From Cyanobacteriota bacterium (GTDB lineage: Bacteria > Cyanobacteriota > Cyanobacteriia > PCC-6307 > Cyanobiaceae): 36,913 nt of DNA. How positions within the stretch are numbered: position 1 is the first letter of the stretch; every line of letters starts with the position of its first letter. Under the pieces are notes generated by a model that had not been told where the DNA came from, searched no databases, and was given only the letters and a program-made list of their open reading frames with translations. Of this stretch, positions 29,713 through 36,913 are shown piece by piece. The stretch spans positions 1-36,913 of the forward strand of contig JAPLIE010000053.1 of NCBI GenBank assembly GCA_026389265.1, in the 5' to 3' direction. A program made the translations under genes and the position numbers.

Positions 29713-30210
29713 TTAATAAGTTGCCACTTGTATGTAAACATGACAAGTAGATCAAAGGACTACCCGTTGCTTTGGCGGCACAACAAACATGTGCGTTGTA
29801 CCGTGCGGGCCACCAAGGAAGTGTGTGATGTTATCGAAACAGTCCTAAGCTCCTCCTAATTGTAGCCGGATCCGTATAAGCTGTCAACACTGCCTTCTTA
29901 TTCCGTGTTAGACACGAAATCTCTGGCTTGCTGTCTCCAGTGCCCATTGCGCTGCAGGGGCTTTGCTAGGCGTGTGTCAGTTGGTGGACGGTTTAGATGG
30001 TCTGTCGAAAGCACCTTGCGCAGGCACGAGACCAAATACTTGCCATCCGCAGAGAAGCGTCATGTATTCCTCCAGGCTTTGAGTCCACCCAACGCTGCCC
30101 ATAGTGGCAGGCAGGGAGCCTGAGGTGGTGTAGCAGATGGTTGGTAGAGGCCTGTTCATACGAGGGGCTTGTTCGTAGGACCTTAGGTGTAGCAGCAAAC
30201 GCATCGTATT
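29713..30210. other. AT-richer intergenic stretch between the secreted-protein gene and the TIR-TPR gene
   Basis: No gene supported. A 75-codon minus-strand frame (30204-29977) and a 72-codon plus-strand frame (29905-30123) overlap each other, and neither has a recognisable motif or composition. The stretch holds the upstream region of the secreted-protein gene and the 3' end of the TIR-TPR transcript. I saw no T-run hairpin. Confidence 0.4.
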
Positions 30211-33066
30211 TTAGTTTAGTGAACGCAGCGCATTATCAAACCAACCCAACCAATCCTGATTTGCGTGCAACTTTCCTGCCTGCTTGAGTGCTGAAAGCAG
30301 CTTTAGGCCTCGGGAAAGATACTCCTTCCGTTGCTGCACTGTCACAAGTGATTCAAGGCTACCGAGCTTGGCGCAGGATACGGCTACATCCACTTGCCAC
30401 CCCGTGTTCGCCGGATCGCGCTTCGCAAGGCCTTCGGCGATCGCCAGCCTCGCCTTGTAGGCCGCCAGCGCCCCTGGCCCATCCCCCTGCGCCACCAGCA
30501 CATCACCAATCTTGATATTGCTCACCGAGAGATCGCGCTGCCACTCCGTGTCGCCCGGATCGCGCTTCGCAAGGCCTTCTGCGATCGCCAGACCCGCCTG
30601 GTAGGCCGCTAGGGCCCCTGGCCCATCACCCTGCGCCACCAGTACATTGCCAATCTTGGTATTTGCAACAAAAAGATCGCGATGCAACTGCATGTTCGCC
30701 GGATCGCGCTCTGCCATTTTTTTTATGGTTACCAGTATAGCCTTATAGGCGTTAAGTGCTGCAGAGCCATCACCCTGTGCCATCAGGACATCAGCTACCT
30801 TGCAATGGCTGATGAGGAGATCGCGCTGCCACAGCGTGTTCGCCAGATCGCGCTTCGCCAGGCCCTCTCTAATCGTCAGCCCCGCCTGGTAGGCCGCTAG
30901 TGCACCTGGAGCATCACCCTGCGCCAGCAGCACATCGCCAATGCGGTCATGACTCACCGAGAGTTCGCGCTGCCACAGCGTGTTCGCAGGATCGCGCTTC
31001 GCCAGGCCTTCGTGTGTTGTCAGCACTGCCTGCACAGTTTGATAGGCTTTCTGCGCTGCAACGTCATCACCCTGTGCCATCAGAACATCAGCTAACTTGC
31101 TTTGTCTGATGGGGAGATCTCGCTGCCACTCTATGTTCGCCGGATCGCGTTTCGCCAGGCCTTCGGCGATCGTCAGCCCCGCCTGGTAGGCCGCTAGTGC
31201 ACCTGGAGCATCACCCTGCGACAGCAGCACATCGCCAATGCGGTCATGGCTCACCGAGAGATCGCGCTGCCATTCAGTGTTCGCGATATCGAGCTTCGCC
31301 AAGCCTTCGGCGATCGCTAGACCTTCCTTAAAGGCTACCAGTGCGCCTGATCTATCACCCTGCGCCACCAGCACATCACCAATCTTGGTTTTGCTCACAA
31401 AAAGATCGCGCTGCCACCCCGTGTTCGCCGCATCGCGCTTTGCAAGGCCTTCGGCAATCGTCAGCCCCGCCTGGTATGCCGCCAGTGCCTCAGGACTATC
31501 CCCCCGGGCCACCAGCAGATCACCAATCTTGTTGTTGCTCACATAAAGATCACGCTGCCACTGCGTGTTCGCCGGATCGCGCTTCACCAATCTTTCTCTG
31601 ATCGTCAACCCCGCCTTGACGCTTGCCAGTGCCCGTGAACCATCACCCTGCTGCAGCAGCATATCGACAATGCGGCCACTGCTCACCGAGAGATCGCTCT
31701 GCCACTGCGTGTTCGCCGGATCGCGCTGCGCCAGGTCTTCAGCGATCGCCAGCCCCGCCTGGTAGGCCGCCAGCGCCCCTGGCCCATCACCCTGCACCAC
31801 CAGCACATCACCAATCTTGTTGTTGCTCACCGAGAGATCGCGTTGCCACTCCGTGTTCGCCGGATCGCTCTTCGCCAGGTCTTCGGCGATCGCCAGCCCC
31901 GCCTTGTAGGCCGCCAGTGCGCCTGACCCATCACCTCGCACCACAAGCACATCACCAATCTTGGCTTTGCTCACAAAAAGATCGCGCTGCCACCCCGTGT
32001 TCGCCGCATCGCGCTTCGCAAGGCCTTCGGCGATCGCCAGCCCCGCCTGGTAGGCCGCCAGCGCCCCTGGGCCATCCCCCTGCGCCACCAGCACATCACC
32101 CCGGCCATTGAGCCCCCAGCCTTCCAGGCGTGGATTTTGGGCAGCCTTGGCCTGCAGGATCAGCGCAGTGAACACAGTGCCTGCTTGATCCAGTTCTCCA
32201 GCGCTGATCCAGGCATAGCCCAGTTGCATCGCGGCAACCAGATCTTCGGGATTGGCCTCCAGTGCTATCTGGAAGTAACGCACATCCTTGCAGAGATCAC
32301 CCCGCACCACCGCCAGGCTGGCCACATTGCGGGCGGCATCCGCTTCCCGGCGGCCCTCGCTGGCCGCTAACCGCTCTGCCGCCAGCCTGAGCCGCCGGCT
32401 GGCTTCCACCTCCTGCTCAAACGAGGCTTCTGCAAGCAGCGTGTCGCCGTTGGCCAGTGCCGCCAGCGCTGCCTTCAAGGCTGGCCGTTCCTCTGGATCG
32501 GCACCGGCGGCACGGTGCAACAGGCTCTCCAGCGCTTGTTCTTCACCCTGCCGGCCCACGGCACCAGATGCTTCTGTGGCTCGCGCCATTGAGAGGCCTT
32601 GCTGAGCACCACTCATCAGCGCCATCCATTCCTCCAACTCCGGATGCACTGGCAGCCCAGTTGCGGCAGCGATGGCTTCGATCAAGCGGCGCGTGTCGTC
32701 ATCCCAGCCGCTCTCGCTGAGGGCCAACACATTCCAATCACCCAGCAGGGGCCGCAGGCTCTCCGGTAGCTGATTAACGGGGATCTGAGCCAGCTGGACG
32801 TCCTCCACAAGCAGGGGGATCACCGTGAGAAGCTCCTGATCGCCGCTGGCCAGGGCTGTCTCCAGCTCGTGGCGCACCATGTCGTTGGGATCCTGCAGGC
32901 GTGGCAGGTTGGTGGCGTCGGCCCAGCGGCGGCCGATGACGGCCACACAGGCCTTACTGGTGGCCAGAGCCTCCTCTATCTTGTGGCGCCATTTGCCCGC
33001 GCCAATACTCGCCACATCACGAAACACCTGCTCTCGGCCAAAACCGATTCGCAGCCAGTCCCACAC
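30211..33066 (-). CDS. TIR-domain protein with twelve TPR-like repeats
   Basis: 951 residues from a GTG at 33066. The frame is open upstream to a TAG at 33151-33153 and there encodes SCIFISYRRDDARGASGR, the first strand of a TIR domain, so the real protein probably starts earlier, perhaps at the ATT at 33147. The TIR domain continues with WDWLRIGFGREQVFRDVASI, ALATSKACVAVIGRRW and NDMVRHELETALA, whose Glu is a candidate NADase residue. A helical linker (140-320) leads to twelve repeats (323-901), 48 residues each except one of 51, with the pattern GDVLVAQGDGPGALAAYQAG then LAIAEGLAKRDPANT-WQRDLSVS, then a 50-residue cap. TIR proteins with a repeat sensor are a common layout in bacterial defence and signalling; ligand and role here are unknown. 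Confidence 0.8.
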   Translation of the reverse strand: MWDWLRIGFGREQVFRDVASIGAGKWRHKIEEALATSKACVAVIGRRWADATNLPRLQDPNDMVRHELETALASGDQELLTVIPLLVEDVQLAQIPVNQLPESLRPLLGDWNVLALSESGWDDDTRRLIEAIAAATGLPVHPELEEWMALMSGAQQGLSMARATEASGAVGRQGEEQALESLLHRAAGADPEERPALKAALAALANGDTLLAEASFEQEVEASRRLRLAAERLAASEGRREADAARNVASLAVVRGDLCKDVRYFQIALEANPEDLVAAMQLGYAWISAGELDQAGTVFTALILQAKAAQNPRLEGWGLNGRGDVLVAQGDGPGALAAYQAGLAIAEGLAKRDAANTGWQRDLFVSKAKIGDVLVVRGDGSGALAAYKAGLAIAEDLAKSDPANTEWQRDLSVSNNKIGDVLVVQGDGPGALAAYQAGLAIAEDLAQRDPANTQWQSDLSVSSGRIVDMLLQQGDGSRALASVKAGLTIRERLVKRDPANTQWQRDLYVSNNKIGDLLVARGDSPEALAAYQAGLTIAEGLAKRDAANTGWQRDLFVSKTKIGDVLVAQGDRSGALVAFKEGLAIAEGLAKLDIANTEWQRDLSVSHDRIGDVLLSQGDAPGALAAYQAGLTIAEGLAKRDPANIEWQRDLPIRQSKLADVLMAQGDDVAAQKAYQTVQAVLTTHEGLAKRDPANTLWQRELSVSHDRIGDVLLAQGDAPGALAAYQAGLTIREGLAKRDLANTLWQRDLLISHCKVADVLMAQGDGSAALNAYKAILVTIKKMAERDPANMQLHRDLFVANTKIGNVLVAQGDGPGALAAYQAGLAIAEGLAKRDPGDTEWQRDLSVSNIKIGDVLVAQGDGPGALAAYKARLAIAEGLAKRDPANTGWQVDVAVSCAKLGSLESLVTVQQRKEYLSRGLKLLSALKQAGKLHANQDWLGWFDNALRSLN
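30364..32100 (-). repeat. Array of twelve 144-bp coding repeats
   Basis: The TPR-like part of the TIR gene is a tandem array: eleven units of 144 bp and one of 153 bp (the eighth, with three extra residues). Units 1, 2, 3, 11 and 12 are nearly the same; units 4, 8 and 10 are the most diverged. GGCGATCGCC (HIP1-containing) recurs at the same place in several units. The similarity suggests recent unit duplication or gene conversion. Confidence 0.85.
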
Positions 33067-33353
33067 ACGTCCGCTGGCTCCGCGGGCATCATCGCGGCGG
33101 TAGCTGATGAAAATGCAGCTGCGATCAGCAGTATGATCGGTATCAATGACCTACGGCAGCTAGTGAATTCATCGTAGCCGTAGAGTAATATGTACAAAGG
33201 GATGGGCGGGATCTCAATCCTCCCAACGTTATAAGGATGCTATCCATAAACCACGGCGGTGCTCCTGCAGCTTTCCGAGAATCACTCCCATGCCGTTGAC
33301 CCAGCCCCTCCGCAGGGCGGACTCGCTGCCTTCAAGGCAGGACGGCCCCCCAC

Positions 33354-33797
33354 TCAAGGATTCTTCGGCACCAGGGCCACAGGGATGACCACCCCTTGCC
33401 GGTTCTTCGCGGCCGATTCTGTGAGCCACTGGGCCACCACGGGGGTGGAGAGCATGCGGGTGAGCAGGCGGCACTCCAGCTCTCGGTTGGTATCGTCCCC
33501 GCTGGCGATCACCACCATCACTTCACCGGAGGGGATGGTTTCCCGAGCCAGGATCGAGAACAGGGGCTCGGGCAATAGGGCGCCCTGGTGCAGATCCTGG
33601 ATCACGTGAATCAGCTCATGCCGGAGGATCTCTTCCTGATCCATTCCCTGGGCCTGGATGCTGGCGGCGCAGAGAAAGACGACGGCCTGTTCGCGGTTCC
33701 ATCCACCCATCAGCATGGGTTTTTGGGCACATCGGGGATCCGAGTGGGTCACGGTGAGGCCGGCAGCAGCTGCAGCTGCGATCAGGAGCTGGATCAA
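33354..33797 (-). CDS. Small secreted protein with an HExxH zinc-protease-like motif
   Basis: 147 residues. MIQLLIAAAAAAGLTVTHSD looks like a short signal peptide. The central helix EEILRHELIHVIQDLHQGAL contains HELIH, the HExxH zinc-binding motif of zincin peptidases, followed by a region that could give a third ligand (Glu in ECRLLTRML, about 55 residues on). PRCAQKPMLMGGWNREQAVV and VVFLCAASIQAQ carry two cysteines. Similar short 'DUF'-type proteins occur in picocyanobacteria; activity is not shown. Its start is 16 bases from a Pho-box-like element, which suggests phosphate control. Confidence 0.65.
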   Translation of the reverse strand: MIQLLIAAAAAAGLTVTHSDPRCAQKPMLMGGWNREQAVVFLCAASIQAQGMDQEEILRHELIHVIQDLHQGALLPEPLFSILARETIPSGEVMVVIASGDDTNRELECRLLTRMLSTPVVAQWLTESAAKNRQGVVIPVALVPKNP

Positions 33798-33812
33798 TAG
33801 AGGGGTGCGGGT

Positions 33813-33876
33813 GGTTAACGACAGGTTAAGGCGGGGAACCCGCTGTGGGGCGAGCTGTCTTAACGTCTTGTTAACC
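33813..33876. promoter_or_regulatory. Pair of inverted Pho-box-like elements
   Basis: On the minus strand 33830-33813 reads CTTAACCT-GTC-GTTAACC, and on the plus strand 33859-33876 reads CTTAACGT-CTT-GTTAACC. Each is two 8-bp TTAA-centred repeats separated by 3 bp, the arrangement of cyanobacterial Pho boxes (PyTTAAPyPy(T/A) repeats bound by SphR/PhoB). The two face outward, one toward the HExxH gene and the other toward the plus-strand methyltransferase gene. Confidence 0.5.
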
Positions 33877-34171
33877 GCTCAGTCCGCAGCGCTCATCGCC
33901 GGTGGGAAGAGCTTTCGGCTCGGGCGCTTCAGTCCCGATCCAGCTGCTTGCAGCTTTCGAGCAGCCGGTGCTGCCGCCGACAACCTGGTTCCTGGTCTGC
34001 GAGCCGATCGGCCAGCCCAAAGCCGGGTTCGCTGTGTAGGAGCTGAGCTGGCTGAATGGATCGCCAAGGCTCTCCGCTGCTGCATAGCCGCCGCTCAGAG
34101 GCAGGCGCCCGCCTCCGAAGGAGCCCCGGGAGCTGGGGGGTCAGGATGGCGCAGCTGTCCTGCCGCTGCCC
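33877..34171. other. Gap upstream of the DUF938 methyltransferase gene
   Basis: No gene supported. A plus-strand stretch reading FEQPVLPPTTWFLVCEPIGQ, then PKAGFAV and a stop (ending near 34040), looks protein-like, but the frame has no good start and is too short to call. Otherwise the gap is GC-rich and featureless. Confidence 0.35.
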
Positions 34172-34795
34172 GTGCGTTTCTCCGAGGCTTGCGAACGCAA
34201 CAAGGAGCCGATCCTGCATGTCTTGCGCCAGTGGCTGCCGCCGCAGGCGCGGGTGCTGGAGGTGGGCTCCGGCAGCGGCCAACACGCCGTGCATGTCGTC
34301 CGGCAGCTGGCCGGCGTGCAGTGGCAGCCCAGCGACCGGGCCGAGTACCTGGCTGATCTCAGGGAGCGGATCGCCCTGGAGGGCCGCGAGGGCCTGGCCC
34401 CCGGTGCCCAGCTGGCGGATCCGCAGGAGCTGGATGTGGACCGAGCCGAGCAGTGGCCGCGGGGTCCCTACGAGGCGGTGTTCAGCGCCAACACCACCCA
34501 CATCATGGAGGCGGCCTCGGTGCCCTGCCTGCTGGCTGGCGCGGCGCGGGTGCTGGCGCCCGGCGGCCTGCTGCTGCTCTACGGCCCCTTTCTTGGCGGT
34601 GGAGTGCCCACGGCGCCCAGCAATGCTGCCTTCGATGCCCACCTGCGCAGTCTCGATCCGGCCATGGGGCTGCGCGATGCCCAGGCGGTGAACGAGCAGG
34701 CGCTCAGCCTTGGCCTTGAGGCGTTGGCGGATGAGGCGATGCCGGCCAATAACCGCACCTTGGTCTTTCGGAAGCGGGGGGCGGCGGTGGGCTGA
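34172..34795 (+). CDS. DUF938-family SAM-dependent methyltransferase
   Basis: 207 residues from a GTG at 34172 (MRFSEACERNKEPILHVLRQ). FSEACERNKEPIL is the hallmark N-terminus of DUF938 proteins; ARVLEVGSGSGQHAVHVVRQ is the SAM-binding motif I, and VFSANTTHIMEAASVPCLLA with LAPGGLLLLYGPFLGGGVPT are motifs post-II to III. The substrate of the family is not known to me. The gene follows the plus-facing Pho-box-like element by about 300 bases, but whether that element is its promoter is unclear. Confidence 0.85.
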   Translation: MRFSEACERNKEPILHVLRQWLPPQARVLEVGSGSGQHAVHVVRQLAGVQWQPSDRAEYLADLRERIALEGREGLAPGAQLADPQELDVDRAEQWPRGPYEAVFSANTTHIMEAASVPCLLAGAARVLAPGGLLLLYGPFLGGGVPTAPSNAAFDAHLRSLDPAMGLRDAQAVNEQALSLGLEALADEAMPANNRTLVFRKRGAAVG

Positions 34796-34947
34796 GGCAT
34801 GGGGCCGTGATGTGGGCACAGCCATGGGGCTGAGGCGCTGGGCTGCTGCTCGGCTTGCCAGTGTGGGCGCGGCTGGGAATGATGGATCCAGGGCCCTGCC
34901 GACTGGAGGGGACTCCATCCGCCATCCCATTACCCCGCTGATTGCCC

Positions 34948-35358
34948 GTGGCCTTCGTCAACGAAGTCGTTTCCGACGCCGACATCGACGCCTATGGCCT
35001 CCCCTTTGAGAAGGGCAAGGGCCATTGGTGGACCCGCGACAAGGAGCGGGATCTTTATTTGTGGGGTGGGGAATATGGAAATCCAGCCTGGGGAGATGAA
35101 GTGGAAGGACGCTTTAGTCTGTTTATTGATGGCAAAACGCTTCGACTTGCACTTACATTTGGTGTTTGGTCAAAAAACTGGCATGTGAGGCCATTTATTG
35201 TCACTTGGGATCAACTGCTATGGATTGATCCTCCAGATTGCTGTGGCATTGATCGATCAAGGGTGATTGATTTGCTTCAAGAGGCGCTAGTTGCTTATGG
35301 CCGGGATGGCAGAGAAAATCGAAACACGCCAGAGAGGATTGTACGTTTCGGTTTCTAA
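34948..35358 (+). CDS. Hypothetical protein with GC-mosaic sequence (136-138 aa)
   Basis: Starts at the GTG at 34948 or the TTG at 34942: VAFVNEVVSDADIDAYGLPF, then EKGKGHWWTRDKERDLYLWG, GRFSLFIDGKTLRLALTFGV and a helical end, VIDLLQEALVAYGRDG. About the first 35 codons are GC-rich like the host; from about 35050 the third positions become AT-rich. No family recognised. The small size, the aromatic-rich body and the place just upstream of a large glycine-zipper protein would suit an immunity-type protein, but that is only context. It ends at 35358 with TAA. Confidence 0.5.
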   Translation: MAFVNEVVSDADIDAYGLPFEKGKGHWWTRDKERDLYLWGGEYGNPAWGDEVEGRFSLFIDGKTLRLALTFGVWSKNWHVRPFIVTWDQLLWIDPPDCCGIDRSRVIDLLQEALVAYGRDGRENRNTPERIVRFGF

Positions 35359-35669
35359 GCTATTTCGGATTCGTTTCTCGATCGAACTTCCGCCTTGGCA
35401 TGGAATCAGCTGGTTGGCGTCGGTCGATTTCGATTCGGTTCGTGACATCCATTTATTCTGCAGCGCCAGGAGTTGATGGATTTGCTTCCATTAACGCCCT
35501 GGTGTCGGTGGATCCATCCATCCGCACCCTGGTGCATCAGGTATCCCTTGCTTTCCGAGGTTCCACGATCGTCCACCGAGCCGAGTCTGTCCGCCCCAGG
35601 GAATGATCGCTGCATGGCCGTTGCTCGTGGGGCAGCGGGCTGAACTCTTTCCTTTCCCTTTCCTCTGCC
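35359..35669. other. Gap before the large partial gene
   Basis: No gene supported. A 68-codon plus frame (35400-35606) has no motif, and 35640-35668 is a pyrimidine-rich tract (CTCTTTCCTTTCCCTTTCC) just before the ATG at 35670, so no Shine-Dalgarno sequence is present for that gene. Confidence 0.4.
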
Positions 35670-36913
35670 ATGGCCATCACAGCCGAGGCGGCCATGGCTC
35701 GCCTGGCCGACGTGCACACGATTGACCAGCTCACTGCCCTGATCGATTTGATCGATGTGGAGGTGTCGGGTGGACGAACCATGTTGTTCAGTGGTCAGCT
35801 CACCCTGAATGACGGGCCAGGGAAATACGCAATCAGATCGTTTGATGTGGCGGCCTCACTGGCTGCTGATCACTCCGAGCTTTTGTTTATTAATAATTTT
35901 CCGATTGGTAAGTTTTTAGATGTTCAGCGAGGTAGTAGCACGGCCAATGAATTGCTAATTGCGAAGCTAGACCAATTGTTCTCTGGAGATCGTGAAAAAA
36001 TTCTCGCCTACTTCTACGGCTCCCGCGATGCCAACGGCAATCGGATCCCCAATGGCATCTGGGACCGGGTATCGGCCCGCTTCGCCGCCGCCGCCAGCGG
36101 CGAAGTGCTCACCCTCGCTGCCGGCGCCCGGCTCGATGGCGTGTTCGCCCAGAGCGAACTGGCGGTGCTGCTGGCCAATCCCCGCGTCACGCGGATCGAT
36201 GGGGTTCCGATCAGTGTGCTGCGTGGGCTCAACCTGCAGCAGGCCTTCGAGCTGATCACCGCCAACTCCGAAATCGAGTTGGCTCATCTCCGCGTGGCCG
36301 TGGATGCCTCCGGCAATCCGATCCTGCGCCAAGGGCTTCTCCAGATCGATAGCCGCCCCTTCCTCGCGGATCTGCCCCCCGTGGCTCCGCTCCCCCTGCC
36401 GGAGGGGGCCACCTACCGCCCCCTCGGCACCTTCCTGCCCCCCGACCGCTTCCGCAACCACCAGCAGGTGCTGCAGAGCTACCGCCCGCTGCTGGTAGCG
36501 GAGCAGCAGGCCCTCAACCGCCCCGATCAGATCCTGGAGCGGGTAGCGACCACCAAGCTGCTCAGCCGCCTGGATGAGGGCTTGCTGGTGCTGGGTCTGG
36601 CCATCGCCGCGAACGATGCCCACGCCGCCCTGCAACGCGGCGACCAAGACGGTGCCCAGGCCATCCTCAGCCGCTGGGCCCGGGAGACGGCCGGTGGCCT
36701 AGCGGGGGCGCGGCTCGCCGCGCACCTGGCCACCCCCCTGCTCGCCGCCGGGCCGATCGGGGCCCTGGCGGCCGCCGGCGTGGTGGCTGCCGGTGGCTTC
36801 GCTGGTGCCCAGCTCGCCGGCGGACCCGCCGGTGAGGCGCTCCAAGCCGCCTTCAGCCGTGCCCTGGCCGACTGGGCTGAGGCCGCCATCGCCACGCTTC
36901 AGAGCCTCTTCGG
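35670..36913 (+). CDS. N-terminal part of a large protein with a glycine-zipper segment (partial)
   Basis: Open from the ATG at 35670 (MAITAEAAMARLADVHTIDQ) to the window end: 414 codons, no stop. Residues 1-110 (LSGQLTLN-type beta strands, LLFINNFPIGKFLDVQRGSS) are encoded by AT-rich codons between 35830 and 35990. Residues 110-250 (FYGSRDANGNRIPNGIWDRV, LLANPRVTRIDGVPISVLRG, LQQAFELITANSEIELAHLR) and the rest are GC-rich. A proline-rich linker (LPPVAPLPLPEGATYRPLGT) leads to helices and then a Gly/Ala-rich hydrophobic zipper (ETAGGLAGARLAAHLATPLL, AGPIGALAAAGVVAAGGFAG), as in secreted repeat or polymorphic-toxin-like proteins. No signal peptide. Identity unknown; the C-terminus lies outside. 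Confidence 0.7.
   Translation, partial: MAITAEAAMARLADVHTIDQLTALIDLIDVEVSGGRTMLFSGQLTLNDGPGKYAIRSFDVAASLAADHSELLFINNFPIGKFLDVQRGSSTANELLIAKLDQLFSGDREKILAYFYGSRDANGNRIPNGIWDRVSARFAAAASGEVLTLAAGARLDGVFAQSELAVLLANPRVTRIDGVPISVLRGLNLQQAFELITANSEIELAHLRVAVDASGNPILRQGLLQIDSRPFLADLPPVAPLPLPEGATYRPLGTFLPPDRFRNHQQVLQSYRPLLVAEQQALNRPDQILERVATTKLLSRLDEGLLVLGLAIAANDAHAALQRGDQDGAQAILSRWARETAGGLAGARLAAHLATPLLAAGPIGALAAAGVVAAGGFAGAQLAGGPAGEALQAAFSRALADWAEAAIATLQSLF

Noticed and set aside
30364-32100. Regularly spaced repeats that might suggest a CRISPR array
   Set aside because: The units are 144 bp, contiguous and in frame, coding a TPR-like protein; there are no short repeats with unique spacers.
32976-33197. 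73-codon minus-strand frame MYILLYGYDEFTSCRRSLIP with a hydrophobic stretch
   Set aside because: It runs in another frame through the TIR-coding sequence; the TIR frame carries the conserved motif, so this one is a shadow, although a frameshift link was considered.

Overview
The window looks like a chromosomal segment of a GC-rich unicellular cyanobacterium of the Synechococcus/Cyanobium type. This rests on gene content: a FutA/FutB-type iron importer beside an IdiB-like Crp-family regulator, a fused HisIE, a Nif11-type small protein, a COG0523 GTPase paired with ZnuA, and GCGATCGC (HIP1) octamers, for example in the hsdR and TPR genes. Species assignment is inference.

Layout. 1-6 kb: tail of a glycogen-debranching-type enzyme, a Crp/Fnr regulator, then futA-futB on the minus strand with a near-consensus Crp-type palindrome upstream of futA, two very small genes and a LuxR-type regulator. 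6-12 kb: metal and housekeeping genes (COG0523 GTPase divergent from a ZnuA lipoprotein, QueD-like enzyme divergent from hisIE, dcd, Nif11-like protein). 12.2-20 kb: a restriction-modification island. On the minus strand vapB-vapC-hsdM-hsdS overlap end to start; upstream lie a Uma2 protein, a divergent FitAB-type toxin-antitoxin pair and an hsdR whose N-terminal nuclease and Walker A regions are missing. The island is flanked by two copies of one ancestral stretch (56-aa gene plus NADPH-FMN reductase). The left copy keeps the small gene and a wrecked reductase; the right copy keeps the reductase and a beheaded small gene.

20.3-28.3 kb: FMN reductase, arylsulfatase, a second Uma2 gene, a second and almost erased hsdR followed by a 127-bp near-copy of sequence found next to the intact hsdR, then hsp20, a histidine phosphatase, a HAD phosphatase and a glycosyltransferase. 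The order Uma2 - hsdR - 128-bp repeat occurs twice in the same orientation, so the second set is read here as the remains of a duplicated block.

28.3-36.9 kb: lower-GC accessory sequence with a HEPN-like protein, a secreted protein of unknown function, and a TIR-domain protein carrying twelve near-identical 48-residue TPR-like repeats whose first TIR strand lies upstream of any ordinary start codon. Then come an HExxH protein, a pair of Pho-box-like elements, a DUF938 methyltransferase, a GC-mosaic unknown gene, and the first 414 codons of a large protein with a glycine-zipper segment that runs off the end.

The most unusual content is the duplicated and decaying restriction/toxin island and the TIR-TPR neighbourhood.
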